The notes under the pieces were generated by a model. It worked only from the letters and a program-made list of their open reading frames with translations, was not told where the DNA came from and ran no database searches. The position numbers and the translations under genes were made by a program. A stretch of DNA of 64,000 nucleotides. Origin: Gammaproteobacteria bacterium (GTDB lineage: Bacteria > Pseudomonadota > Gammaproteobacteria > Burkholderiales > Nitrosomonadaceae). Shown here piece after piece: positions 53,171 through 62,388 of this stretch (its first letter is position 1; every line of letters begins with the position of its first letter). The stretch lies in contig CP054179.1 in NCBI GenBank assembly GCA_015709615.1, forward strand, positions 2,728,001 to 2,792,000, written 5' to 3'.

Positions 53171-54274
53171 ATGTTCAAGGGAAATTTTGATATCAATTTA
53201 GACTTCCTGAAGTTGAAGTCGCCATCACTGATCGGTGTGGATATTAGCTCCTCATCGGTAAAGATGGTGGAGTTGTCAATGGCCGGGAAAGGCAGTCAGG
53301 CCTACCGTATCGAGCGTTATGTCATCGAATCCTTACCGGCAGACGCTGTGCAGGACGGTGCAATTGCCGATATGGAAGCGGTCACTGAAAGTTTGCAGCG
53401 CAGCTGGAAGCGCATGGGCACGCGCCAGAAAAACGTGGCATTGGCGCTGCCTGCAACGGATGTGATTACCAAGAAAATTGTGGTGCCGGCCGGGCAGCGC
53501 GAGGAAGATCTGGTTTTTCAAGTGGAAAATGAGGCTAGTCAATATATTCCTTTTCCCTTGGATGAAGTGGATCTGGATTTTCAAGTTACCCGGCCCGTTG
53601 CGGATAATCCGGACGAAGTGGAAGTTCTCATTGCGGCTTCGCGCAAAGAAAAAGTGGAAGATCGTGTGGCTGCTGCGCTGGCGGCTGGTCTTAAAACAGT
53701 TGTCATGGATGTTGAACCCTACGCGGCGCAGACCGCGTTTGAATTAACACTGAATCAACTGCCGGACGGCGGGAAAGACCGGGTGATAGCGCTCGTCGAT
53801 ATTGGCGCGACCGTCATGAAAGTGAACGTGCTGCTGAATGGCGAGTCGTTATACACGCGCGATCAGCATTTTGGCGGCGATCAGCTGACCCAGGAGATCC
53901 ATAATCAATTCAATCTGTCCCTGGAAGAATCGGAAACCGCCAAACGCGGCGGCAATCTGCCGGGAAATTACCAAGCGGAAGTATTGCAACCCTTTTGCGA
54001 GACGTTGGCGATCGAAGTCATGCGCGCCATTCAGTTTTTCTACACTTCGACGCAATATACCGAGGTTAATTATATTTTTATCGCCGGCGGATGCGCCGTT
54101 ATCCCCGGACTGGACGCCATCATCGCAGCACGCACTCAGGTCAGCACACTCGTTGTGAATCCTTTCGCTAGTATGGAGCTATCGAGCCGCATCATTTCGC
54201 GCCAACTGAAGCAGGATGCGCCTTCTCTATTAATTGCTTGTGGTCTGGCGTTGCGCAGTTTCGATCCGTCATGA
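53171..54274 (+). CDS. pilM: Type IV pilus inner-membrane platform protein PilM
   Basis: PilM is an actin-like cytoplasmic protein that binds the N-terminus of PilN. The 367 residues start with the usual 'PSLIGVDISSSSVKMVELS', with further ATPase-fold motifs 'ALVDIGATVMKVNVLLNG', 'TRDQHFGGDQLTQEI' and 'IFIAGGCAVIPGL'. It is first in the pilMNOPQ operon, whose genes are contiguous; its stop overlaps the pilN start as ATGA. Confidence 0.97.
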   Translation: MFKGNFDINLDFLKLKSPSLIGVDISSSSVKMVELSMAGKGSQAYRIERYVIESLPADAVQDGAIADMEAVTESLQRSWKRMGTRQKNVALALPATDVITKKIVVPAGQREEDLVFQVENEASQYIPFPLDEVDLDFQVTRPVADNPDEVEVLIAASRKEKVEDRVAAALAAGLKTVVMDVEPYAAQTAFELTLNQLPDGGKDRVIALVDIGATVMKVNVLLNGESLYTRDQHFGGDQLTQEIHNQFNLSLEESETAKRGGNLPGNYQAEVLQPFCETLAIEVMRAIQFFYTSTQYTEVNYIFIAGGCAVIPGLDAIIAARTQVSTLVVNPFASMELSSRIISRQLKQDAPSLLIACGLALRSFDPS

Positions 54275-54861
54275 TCCGCATCAATCTACTGCCTCATCGC
54301 GAGCTGAAGCGTAAAGCCCGGCAACAACAGATTGCGATTCTGGCCGGCGTGGTGAGTTTTCTGGGAATCCTGGTGGTCTGGGGCGTTTATACCTTCATCG
54401 CGGGCAATATAGAGTATCAGAATGCCCGCAATCAATTTTTGCAGAGTCGCATTGCCGTTTTGGATGGTGAGATTGCCGAGATCCGCAATATAAAGTCGCA
54501 AACTCAGGAATTGCTTGCACGCAAGCATGTTGTCGAAACATTACAGAATAGCCGCTCCGAAGTGGTGCATTTGCTGGATCAGCTAGCGCGATTGCTTCCC
54601 GACGGCGTGTATTTGCAAAGCGTTAAGCAGAACGATCAGAACATTACCCTTGTCGGGTATGCGCAATCCAACGCCTGGATATCGATGTTGATGCGTAATC
54701 TGGAATCATCACCCTGGCTTGAATCACCGCTGTTAATAGAAATTAAGGCAATGACGGTCAATAACATCCGCCAGAATGAATTCAACATGAGAATAAAACT
54801 GAGGCGGACATCGATTGATGATGCACAGAAACAGCTTGCCAATCCCCCTGGAAAATCGTAA
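54271..54861 (+). CDS. pilN: Type IV pilus assembly protein PilN
   Basis: PilN spans the inner membrane and pairs with PilO. The start ATG 54271 gives 'MIRINLLPHRELKRKARQQQ', the PilM-binding motif (INLLP); an upstream in-frame start at 54238 lies inside pilM. A membrane helix covers about residues 22-44 ('ILAGVVSFLGILVVWGVYTF'), followed by a coiled coil and a ferredoxin-like periplasmic domain. Confidence 0.96.
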   Translation: MIRINLLPHRELKRKARQQQIAILAGVVSFLGILVVWGVYTFIAGNIEYQNARNQFLQSRIAVLDGEIAEIRNIKSQTQELLARKHVVETLQNSRSEVVHLLDQLARLLPDGVYLQSVKQNDQNITLVGYAQSNAWISMLMRNLESSPWLESPLLIEIKAMTVNNIRQNEFNMRIKLRRTSIDDAQKQLANPPGKS

Positions 54862-54870
54862 GGCTACGGT

Positions 54871-55485
54871 ATGAATGATCTACTCATTGAATTGCGTCAG
54901 CTTGATATCAATCAAGCGGGAAATTGGCCGGTGCCGATTAAAATCGGCGCTTTGGTCATTTTATTCATTGCCATCATTATTGCAGGCCATTTTTTGGTGT
55001 GGCAAGAACAGACCGATATGCTGGAAAAGATACGGGCGGAAGAAGAAACATTAAAAAATACTTATTTGATTAAAAAAAGAAGCGCGGTTAATTTGCCGGC
55101 ACTGCGCGTGCAACTGGAAGAAATAGAACAATCGCTGAGTGCCATGCTGAAGCAGCTTCCTGATAAATCGGAAATGGAAGCATTGTTGATCGATATCAAT
55201 CAGGCAGGTTTGGGCAGAGGGTTGCAGTTCGAATTATTCAAGCCGGCCGAAAAGGAAACGATCAACGCATTTTATGCCGAACTTCCGGTTTCCATCCGGG
55301 TAACTGGCGGTTACCACGATATTGGTGCCTTTGCCAGCGATGTTGCACGACTGTCGCGGATTGTTACGTTAAATGACATCACGATCGCGCCGGGCACGGA
55401 TGGAAAATTAGTATTGGATGCAATCGCAAAGACATTCCGTTATCTGGATGAAGAAGAAATGGCCAAGCAAGCGAAAGGTAAATAA
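54871..55485 (+). CDS. pilO: Type IV pilus assembly protein PilO
   Basis: PilO partners PilN in the alignment subcomplex. The 204 residues have one membrane helix at about 28-47 ('GALVILFIAIIIAGHFLVW'), a coiled coil to about 110, and a periplasmic domain containing 'FYAELPVSIRVTGGYHDIG'. It begins 9 bp after pilN and abuts pilP. Confidence 0.96.
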   Translation: MNDLLIELRQLDINQAGNWPVPIKIGALVILFIAIIIAGHFLVWQEQTDMLEKIRAEEETLKNTYLIKKRSAVNLPALRVQLEEIEQSLSAMLKQLPDKSEMEALLIDINQAGLGRGLQFELFKPAEKETINAFYAELPVSIRVTGGYHDIGAFASDVARLSRIVTLNDITIAPGTDGKLVLDAIAKTFRYLDEEEMAKQAKGK

Positions 55486-56007
55486 ATGATGATCGGAAAT
55501 CGATGCCTGCTGATGTTGCTTGCGATACCCTTGACGATGCTGACTGCTTGTGGTCAAAACGACTTTAGTGATCTGGAAGCCTTCGTTCAAAGTGCCGGCG
55601 AAGGTTTGCATGGTCAGATCGATCCGTTACCTGAAATCAGACCGCATCAATATTTTACCTATCAGGCTTTTGATATCTCCAGCCCTTTTGTACCGCGGAA
55701 AAATGATCATGTGCAAACAGTCGGCAACGGAATTCAGCCGGACTTGACGCGACATAAGGAAGTGCTGGAATCCTATCCGCTGGAAAGCCTGCTGATGGTC
55801 GGCACATTGCAGCAGCGTGATAAGATTTTTGCCGTGATTAAATCACCGGACGGTACCTTGTACCGTGTACAAGTCGGTAATTATCTAGGGCAGAATTTCG
55901 GAAAAATTAACCATATATCGGAATCGGAAGTTCAACTACTGGAGATTGTGCAAGATGGCGTAAATGAATGGACTGAGAAAACAAGCGCACTTATGCTGAA
56001 AAATTAA
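55486..56007 (+). CDS. pilP: Type IV pilus lipoprotein PilP
   Basis: PilP is an inner-membrane lipoprotein that links PilNO to the secretin. The signal peptide ends in the lipobox 'LTAC' (Cys22), followed by 'GQNDFSDLEAFVQ'. The C-terminal beta domain contains 'YPLESLLMVGTLQQRDKIFA' and 'YRVQVGNYLGQNFGKI'. The gene starts at the base after the pilO stop. Confidence 0.96.
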   Translation: MMIGNRCLLMLLAIPLTMLTACGQNDFSDLEAFVQSAGEGLHGQIDPLPEIRPHQYFTYQAFDISSPFVPRKNDHVQTVGNGIQPDLTRHKEVLESYPLESLLMVGTLQQRDKIFAVIKSPDGTLYRVQVGNYLGQNFGKINHISESEVQLLEIVQDGVNEWTEKTSALMLKN

Positions 56008-56034
56008 AATAAAACAACCCTGAAGCTACCAATA

Positions 56035-58140
56035 ATGATGAAAAGATCTGGTCTCAACATCGTATTAGCAGCATTGTTGATTTGTTTTGCGACCGTGGTT
56101 CTTGCACAACAAACGATAACTGCGGAAGCATCGCCTAATAGTAATAGTATCCGTTCCATCGATATCTCCACATTCCAGAATGGCGAAGTCATCGCCAAGC
56201 TTACTTTGGACCGGCCGTTACCGGTACTGCCGGCGGGTGTTGTGCTGGATAATCCGCATCGCATTTATTTTGACCTTCATCAGGTTACCAACGGCTTGGG
56301 CAAGAATGTACAGGAAGCCGCCGAAGGTGACTTGCGCAGCATCAACATCGTGCAGGTCGGGGATCGCACCCGGCTGGTGTTGAATTTGGCGAGACTCATG
56401 CGGCACGATATCAGCACGCAAGACAATATCCTGTTTATCAAACTGGTCAGTGTGCAAGAGAGTCCGGTTGCGGCTTCGGTGGTACGGTTCGCGGAAGAGA
56501 CGCCGAACCAGCAAATGAACAGTTTGCAGGATATTGATTTCCGCCGCGGCGCGAGCGGAGAAGGGCGGATAGAGGTTGATATGACAAAACCCGGCGCCAG
56601 CGTCGATGTGCAACTGCAAAACAACGATATTTTCGTCGAATTCGTCGATACCGTGCTACCCGGTAGCCTGAAAAGGCGTTTTGATGTCGTCGACTTTGCA
56701 ACACCCGTTCATACCATCGAAACCTCGAAGAAAGGCAATAATGTTCGCATGCATGTCAAAGCAGGCGGTCGATGGGAACATTCGGCACGCCAATCCGGCG
56801 CCCGGTTTGTTCTGGAAGTCCGGGCATTGAGCGATGACGAAGAAGAACAAGCAAAAAAGAAGCGCGCCAACGGCGGTTATACCGGTGAGCGGTTATCGCT
56901 CAATTTTCAGGACGTGGAAGTGCGCGCGGTGTTGCAAGTCATCGCCGATTTTACCAATCTGAATATCATTGCCAGTGATTCCGTTGCGGGCAATCTTACG
57001 CTGCGGCTAAAAGATGTGCCGTGGGATCATGCGCTGGACATCGTGCTGCAAGCGCACGGATTGGATAAGCGTCAGACCGGCAATGTCATTTTTGTCGCGC
57101 CGCGCAAGGAAATGGCCGATCGGGAATTGCTCGATGTGGAAGCGAAAATGCAAATTGCCGATATGGAGCCGCTGCGCTCCGAAATTTTTCGCCTGAATCA
57201 CCGCCGGGTCAACTCGATGTCGTTCGAAAGCATGCTCAGCAAACGGGGCACACTCAATCTGGATGACATCAGCAATACCGTCACGGTTACCGATATTCCG
57301 TCCAGATTGGAAGAAATCCGAAAGCGGATTCAGAAACTGGATGTTTTTGAGCGGCAAGTCATGATCGAAGCGCGTATTGTCGAGGCGACGGATCAATTCA
57401 GTCGGAATCTGGGGGCGCGTTTCGGGATTCAGAACGCAAACAATCTGGGAGGTTATGGACTCGGCATTTCGGGCAATTTGGCTAACTCGAGCACACTCGC
57501 TGGCGGAGGATCGGCATCGGGAGGAGATAATCTTAATGTGAATCTGCCCGCAGCGGCAGCGACCGGTTTACTGGGCGGTCCCGCTGCGCTGGGTTTGAGT
57601 TTGCTGAAGATTAACAATAACCGGCTCATTAATCTCGAGTTATCCGCTTTGGAGACCGATCAGAGAGGGCGAATCATCGCGAGTCCGCGCGTGGTTACCG
57701 CACATGGCGTGGAAGCGATTATCGAACAGGGCGACCGGGTGCCGTACCAACAAGCAACCAGCAGCGGCGCAACCAGTATCCGTTTCATGGATGCCACGTT
57801 GCGGCTGAAAGTTAAACCGCTAATCACCTACAATGGCCAGATCGATATGGAATTGAACGTCAATCAGGACAAAATCGGCACGCCGATTAATCAGTTCCTG
57901 CCGCCGCCGATTAATACTAAATCGGTGACGACCAAGATTCTCGTCGAAAATGGCGGGACTGTTGTCATCGGCGGTATTTTCGATCGCACCGAGAACGAAG
58001 TGGTGAACAAGGTGCCGATGCTGGGCGATATTCCGGTACTAGGGTATGTTTTCCGTAATACCACGAAAGTGGACAACAAACGCGAACTGCTGATTTTCGT
58101 GACGCCACGGATTTTGAGTGAGAATCTCAATTTGCAGTAA
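56035..58140 (+). CDS. pilQ: Type IV pilus secretin PilQ
   Basis: PilQ forms the outer-membrane pore for the pilus and for DNA uptake. A signal peptide of about 25 residues ends 'ATVVLAQQ'. Then come AMIN domains (about 37-260), a secretin/TonB short N-terminal domain ('LSLNFQDVEVRAVLQVIADF'), an N1 domain and the C-terminal secretin barrel ('SALETDQRGRIIASPRVVTA', 'ILVENGGTVVIGGIFDRTE', 'VPMLGDIPVLGYVFR'). The 701 residues are normal. A second ATG at 56038 is an equal start candidate. Confidence 0.97.
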   Translation: MMKRSGLNIVLAALLICFATVVLAQQTITAEASPNSNSIRSIDISTFQNGEVIAKLTLDRPLPVLPAGVVLDNPHRIYFDLHQVTNGLGKNVQEAAEGDLRSINIVQVGDRTRLVLNLARLMRHDISTQDNILFIKLVSVQESPVAASVVRFAEETPNQQMNSLQDIDFRRGASGEGRIEVDMTKPGASVDVQLQNNDIFVEFVDTVLPGSLKRRFDVVDFATPVHTIETSKKGNNVRMHVKAGGRWEHSARQSGARFVLEVRALSDDEEEQAKKKRANGGYTGERLSLNFQDVEVRAVLQVIADFTNLNIIASDSVAGNLTLRLKDVPWDHALDIVLQAHGLDKRQTGNVIFVAPRKEMADRELLDVEAKMQIADMEPLRSEIFRLNHRRVNSMSFESMLSKRGTLNLDDISNTVTVTDIPSRLEEIRKRIQKLDVFERQVMIEARIVEATDQFSRNLGARFGIQNANNLGGYGLGISGNLANSSTLAGGGSASGGDNLNVNLPAAAATGLLGGPAALGLSLLKINNNRLINLELSALETDQRGRIIASPRVVTAHGVEAIIEQGDRVPYQQATSSGATSIRFMDATLRLKVKPLITYNGQIDMELNVNQDKIGTPINQFLPPPINTKSVTTKILVENGGTVVIGGIFDRTENEVVNKVPMLGDIPVLGYVFRNTTKVDNKRELLIFVTPRILSENLNLQ

Positions 58141-58147
58141 TTACAAG

Positions 58148-58612
58148 CTATTGTCCAGATGGAAATCCCATTTGCCGCCATGCTTCATAAACCACGACGG
58201 CAACGGCATTGGATAGATTCAAACTGCGGCTGGTTGCCACCATCGGCACCCGGAGACGGTGCGGTTCCGGAAAAGTCTCCATGAGATGAGCAGGCAGGCC
58301 GCAGCTCTCCGAGCCAAACAGAAACACATCTCCCTCGGCGTACGCCACCTGGTCGTAACGCTGTTTTCCTTTCGTTGTGATCGCAAACAGGCGGCGTCCT
58401 TGCAGGCTCTGATGGCACGCCGCCCAGTTCTCATGCACTTGAATGGAAGTAAATTCATGGTAATCCAGACCGGCGCGGATTAGTTGTTTATCCTGCAGCG
58501 GAAAACCGAGCGGCTTGACCAAATGAAGCTGTGTGCCGGTATTGGCGCACAGGCGGATGATGTTGCCCGTGTTGGGCGGAATTTCCGGTTGATGCAAGAC
58601 GATATGAAACAT
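58148..58612 (-). CDS. trmL: tRNA (cytidine/uridine-2'-O-)-methyltransferase TrmL
   Basis: TrmL methylates the wobble base of certain leucine tRNAs. It is a SPOUT (trefoil-knot) enzyme: 'PEIPPNTGNIIRLCANTG' near the start, 'FLFGSESCGLP' and the knot loop 'RVPMVATSRSLNLSNAVAVV'. The start ATG 58612 (MFHIVLHQP) gives 154 residues, the family length; a farther in-frame start at 58726 overlaps comF. It converges on pilQ with 7 bp between stops. Confidence 0.95.
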   Translation of the reverse strand: MFHIVLHQPEIPPNTGNIIRLCANTGTQLHLVKPLGFPLQDKQLIRAGLDYHEFTSIQVHENWAACHQSLQGRRLFAITTKGKQRYDQVAYAEGDVFLFGSESCGLPAHLMETFPEPHRLRVPMVATSRSLNLSNAVAVVVYEAWRQMGFPSGQ

Positions 58613-58637
58613 GCGGTGATTTAAAAAGTATAAGGGC

Positions 58638-59315
58638 CTATGGATGGATTTCCGGCAGGGTTCTGGCGATAACCCAGTTGCTGATTTCAGTAGCACCCCG
58701 GCGGCGCAATACTTGCGCCAATTCATTAAGTGTCGCGCCAGTGGTCATGACGTCGTCGACGATCGCAACATGTTTGCCGGATACATCTATTCTACAACTA
58801 AAAGCCCGGCGGATATTTTTCTGCCGCTCTTTCCACGGCAATCCGGTTTGCGGCAAGGTATGCTTGATGCGGCTGCAACCGTCCGGCAGCAAGGCAATAC
58901 CCGTTTGTTTCGCGATCGTGCGGCCGATTTCCATCGCCTGATTGAATCCGCGCTCGCGTAGCCGGATCGGATGCAGCGGCATCGGTACGATGACATCGGG
59001 CATCGTTTCCATTGTTTTCAGCCGGGCGATGAAAAGATTGGCAAGAACCGGTGCGATAGCCAGATTGGTTTGATATTTTAACGCATGGATCAGCGCGTCG
59101 GCAGGAAAGGTATAACGCAGTGCCGCCAGCGTGCGTGTGAATGCCGGCGGTTTCTTCAGGCAGTTACCGCAGATTTCGTTGGTCGGTACCGGCCACAGGC
59201 AAACAGGACAATGACTGGCAGGCAGTTGCGGCAAATCGCGGTAACAGGCTGGACAAAAATCCCCGCCGGCGATTGCACCACACAGCAAGCAGCTTTTCTG
59301 AGTTCGGGTAGGCAT
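58638..59315 (-). CDS. comF: ComF family phosphoribosyltransferase-like protein
   Basis: ComF acts in natural transformation with a phosphoribosyltransferase fold. The N-terminus has a zinc-type set of cysteines ('CLLCG', 'CPACYRDL', 'CPVCLWP', 'CGNCLKK'). The fold motif 'VAIVDDVMTTGATLNELAQ' and the 'RERGFNQAMEIGRTIAKQ' segment are present. Start ATG 59315 (MPTRTQKSCLLC) is chosen; an in-frame ATG at 59399 would intrude on the bioB control region. Its closeness to the pilus genes fits a DNA-uptake role. Confidence 0.92.
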   Translation of the reverse strand: MPTRTQKSCLLCGAIAGGDFCPACYRDLPQLPASHCPVCLWPVPTNEICGNCLKKPPAFTRTLAALRYTFPADALIHALKYQTNLAIAPVLANLFIARLKTMETMPDVIVPMPLHPIRLRERGFNQAMEIGRTIAKQTGIALLPDGCSRIKHTLPQTGLPWKERQKNIRRAFSCRIDVSGKHVAIVDDVMTTGATLNELAQVLRRRGATEISNWVIARTLPEIHP

Positions 59316-59440
59316 CGTATTTAATCCATTGCGTAAAAATCGTCGGTGGTAAAATAAGCGGCACTGACACCATTCTTGATCATCGAAGGCTATCGGCAAA
59401 CGGCGCGATCGCTATAGCAATTAAACTGAACAATAGGTAA
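59316..59440. promoter_or_regulatory. Divergent control region between comF and bioB
   Basis: This 125-bp gap must contain promoters for comF (minus) and the bio operon (plus). No near-consensus sigma-70 pair was found. No BirA-type operator palindrome (TTGTAAACC-like arms) is visible, in keeping with the BirA of this window lacking a DNA-binding domain. Confidence 0.4.
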
Positions 59441-60454
59441 ATGAATATGAACTGGGATGCACCAACAAACAGCGAAATACAAAACGAACTGAGAAGTAAA
59501 ACCGGAAAATCGCAAGATGCAGCAGTTTGGAGCGTAGCGGACATTGAAGCGTTGTTGAATGCACCGTTTAACGACCTGCTTTTCCAAGCGCAAACGGTGC
59601 ATCGCCAATATCACGATGCCAACGGTGTGCAGTTATCGACGCTGATTTCGGTCAAAACCGGCGGCTGTCCCGAGGATTGCGGTTATTGTCCGCAAGCCGC
59701 GCGTTATCACACCGGTGTCGAAAATCAGGACATGTTGTCGCTGAACGAGGTAGTCACTGCCGCCTCGGCAGCCAAGGCCAAAGGCGCTTCGCGATTCTGT
59801 ATGGGGGCGGCATGGCGTGGCCCGAAACAGCGCGACATCGAAAAAATGACCGAGATGGTGCGTGCGGTCAAATCGCTCGGCATGGAAACCTGTGCCACCC
59901 TGGGTTTGTTGAAACCGGGCCAGGCGCAGCAGCTCGGCGAAGCCGGTCTGGATTACTACAATCACAATCTTGATACGGCACCCGAATATTATGAAGAAAT
60001 CATTACCACGCGGCAGTATCAGGATCGTCTGAATACGTTGCAGGAAGTGCGTGACGCCGGCATCAACGTGTGCTGCGGCGGTATCGTCGGCATGGGCGAA
60101 ACACGCCGTTCGCGCGCCGGACTGATCGCACAACTGGCGAACCTCAATCCCTACCCGGAATCGGTGCCGATCAATCACCTGGTGCAGGTCAAAGGCACAC
60201 CACTGTATGGCACTGAAGAACTGGATCCGCTCGAATTCGTGCGCACCATCGCCGCAGCGAGGATCACCATGCCGAAAGCCATGGTGCGGCTATCCGCGGG
60301 CCGTCAGGAAATGTCCGATGCGGTACAGGCGCTGTGTTTTCTCGCTGGGGCCAATTCAATTTTCTACGGCGACAAGTTGTTGACTACATCGAATCCGGAA
60401 ACCGATCGCGACCGGGTGCTGCTGGATAAGCTGGGATTACGCGCATTGTCGTAA
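59441..60454 (+). CDS. bioB: Biotin synthase
   Basis: BioB inserts sulfur into dethiobiotin by radical SAM chemistry. The 337 residues carry the cluster motif CxxxCxxC in 'GGCPEDCGYCPQAARYH', and 'GAAWRGPKQRDIEKM' and 'NHNLDTAPEYYEEIITTR' as family signatures. The start is ATG 59441; ATG 59447 (MNWDAPTNSE) has better spacing to AGGTAA. It opens the bioBFHCD operon and abuts bioF. Confidence 0.98.
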   Translation: MNMNWDAPTNSEIQNELRSKTGKSQDAAVWSVADIEALLNAPFNDLLFQAQTVHRQYHDANGVQLSTLISVKTGGCPEDCGYCPQAARYHTGVENQDMLSLNEVVTAASAAKAKGASRFCMGAAWRGPKQRDIEKMTEMVRAVKSLGMETCATLGLLKPGQAQQLGEAGLDYYNHNLDTAPEYYEEIITTRQYQDRLNTLQEVRDAGINVCCGGIVGMGETRRSRAGLIAQLANLNPYPESVPINHLVQVKGTPLYGTEELDPLEFVRTIAAARITMPKAMVRLSAGRQEMSDAVQALCFLAGANSIFYGDKLLTTSNPETDRDRVLLDKLGLRALS

Positions 60455-61621
60455 ATGTTTTCCGGTCTGACCGAGCAACTGCGCAACCGTGAACAGCAGG
60501 GGTTGCGGCGAGTAAGGCAAGTCGTCGACAGCCCGCAGGCGAGCCATATTGCGGTCGGCGGGCAGGATTATCTGGCGTTCAGCAGCAACGATTATCTCGG
60601 ACTGGCCAATCATTCGGCATTGATTCAAGCGGTGTGCGAAGGCGCGCGGCGCTACGGCGTCGGCGCCGGTGCGTCGCACCTGGTCAATGGACATTCGGCG
60701 GCTCATCATCAGTTCGAAGAAGCGGCGGCGGCATTCACCGGTTTTCCGCAAGCGCTGTTGTTTTCCACCGGTTACATGGCGAATACCGGTGTGGTGACTG
60801 CGCTGGCCGGGCGTGACGATGCCGTTTTTGCCGACAAACTCAATCATGCGTCGCTGAACGATGCGGCGCTGTTATCGCGCGCTAAGTTCATCCGTTATCC
60901 GCATCTCAATCTAGTGGTGCTGGAGAAGCGGCTGGCGGCGACTGAGGCGCGGTGCAAGCTGGTGATTTCCGATGCGGTCTTCAGTATGGAAGGCGACATT
61001 GCGCCGATTGCGCAACTGATCGCTTTATGCGAACGCTATGATGCGCTGCTGTTGCTTGACGATGCGCATGGTTTCGGCGTGCTCGGGCGGCAAGGACGCG
61101 GCAGCTTGCATACGACGCCGGAGCTTGCCGCACATTCGCCGCGTGTGGTGTATATGGCCACGCTCGGCAAGGCGGCCGGGGTGTTCGGCGCGTTTGTCGC
61201 GGCGCAACCGGAGGTGATCGAAACTTTAATTCAGTCGGCGCGCAGTTATATTTATACCACCGCCACACCAGCGGCTTTGTCGCACGCATTGCTGACAAGT
61301 TTACAGCTGATCGAACAGGACGAATGGCGGCGCGAGGCATTGGCGCAGCATATTGCACAACTGAAACAAGGTTTGCAGTCATTGCCGTGGAAACCGTTGC
61401 CATCGAACACGCCAATTCAGCCGCTGCTGATCGGCGATAGCGCTGAAGCCGTGCGCATCAGCCAGGGATTGCGCGAACGCGGCATACTGGTTCCGGCGAT
61501 CCGTCCACCGACCGTACCGCAAGGGACGGCGCGCTTGCGTATTTCATTGTCCGCTGCGCATCAACCGCAAGACATCGTACGATTGATCGATGCTTTGAAT
61601 GAATTGGCGGCTCAATCATGA
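60455..61621 (+). CDS. bioF: 8-amino-7-oxononanoate synthase
   Basis: BioF condenses pimeloyl-ACP or -CoA with alanine, using PLP. The 388 residues show 'YLAFSSNDYLGLANH', 'GAGASHLVNGHSAAHHQFEE', 'LLLDDAHGFGVLGRQGRG' and the PLP-lysine 'MATLGKAAGVFGAF'. It starts at the base after the bioB stop and overlaps bioH by 4 bp (ATGA). Confidence 0.97.
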   Translation: MFSGLTEQLRNREQQGLRRVRQVVDSPQASHIAVGGQDYLAFSSNDYLGLANHSALIQAVCEGARRYGVGAGASHLVNGHSAAHHQFEEAAAAFTGFPQALLFSTGYMANTGVVTALAGRDDAVFADKLNHASLNDAALLSRAKFIRYPHLNLVVLEKRLAATEARCKLVISDAVFSMEGDIAPIAQLIALCERYDALLLLDDAHGFGVLGRQGRGSLHTTPELAAHSPRVVYMATLGKAAGVFGAFVAAQPEVIETLIQSARSYIYTTATPAALSHALLTSLQLIEQDEWRREALAQHIAQLKQGLQSLPWKPLPSNTPIQPLLIGDSAEAVRISQGLRERGILVPAIRPPTVPQGTARLRISLSAAHQPQDIVRLIDALNELAAQS

Positions 61622-62388
61622 CCGCACTGCATATTGAAACGTCCGGGCAGGGTCCCGATCTCGTGCTGCTACACGGTTGGGCGATGCACAGTGGTATCTG
61701 GGGCAGCGTACGCGATGCGCTGGCGCAACATTTCCGTTTGTATCTGGTCGATCTGCCCGGGCACGGTTTGAGTCCGGCGTGCGAGCCGGGAACGCTCGAA
61801 CATCTGACCGAGATCATCGCCGCTATCCTGCCGGAACGTTGCCTGCTCGGCGGTTGGTCGCTAGGCGGGCAGATTGCGATGCAATTGGCATTGCGCCAGC
61901 CGGAGCGAATTGAGAAATTGATTTTGATTTCGACCACGCCCTGTTTTGCCTGGCAAAACGATTGGCCATCCGGTATGGATCGCAAATTGCTGCAACTGTT
62001 TCTAGAGAATCTGAAACTGAATTACGCCACGACGATCAACCGCTTCCTAACACTGCAAATGAGCGGTGATCGCGATGCGGGCAAAATTCTGTCACAACTG
62101 CGCAAAAGTTTTTTTCAGCGCGCCGAGCCCGATCCGGCAGCGCTGGAGAAAGGATTGAAGATATTACAGCACAGCGATTTGCGCGACTGTGTCGGTGATA
62201 TCCGTCAACCGGTTTTGATCATGCATGGTGACAATGACGTGATTACACACCCGGCGGCAGCTGGCTGGATGCACCAGCAATTGCCGCAGTCGCAATATGT
62301 GAAGTTTGAACACTGCGGCCATGCGCCGTTTTTATCGTACCCCGAACAATTTGTAGCACATCTTAATGATTTCAGAACAAATTCTTGA
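61618..62388 (+). CDS. bioH: Pimeloyl-ACP methyl ester carboxylesterase
   Basis: BioH removes the methyl group that BioC put on the pimeloyl chain. It is an alpha/beta hydrolase with the oxyanion region 'LLHGWAMHSGIWG', nucleophile Ser in 'LGGWSLGGQIAMQL', Asp in 'MHGDNDVITHP' and His in 'HCGHAPFLSYPEQ'. The 256 residues are normal. It overlaps bioF by 4 bp and bioC by 23 bp. Confidence 0.96.
   Translation: MTALHIETSGQGPDLVLLHGWAMHSGIWGSVRDALAQHFRLYLVDLPGHGLSPACEPGTLEHLTEIIAAILPERCLLGGWSLGGQIAMQLALRQPERIEKLILISTTPCFAWQNDWPSGMDRKLLQLFLENLKLNYATTINRFLTLQMSGDRDAGKILSQLRKSFFQRAEPDPAALEKGLKILQHSDLRDCVGDIRQPVLIMHGDNDVITHPAAAGWMHQQLPQSQYVKFEHCGHAPFLSYPEQFVAHLNDFRTNS

Noticed and set aside
59316..59440. 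BirA or BioR operator before bioB
   Set aside because: No TTGTAAACC-type or TTATCTATAA-type palindrome is present; only short unrelated repeats such as GCGATCGC.
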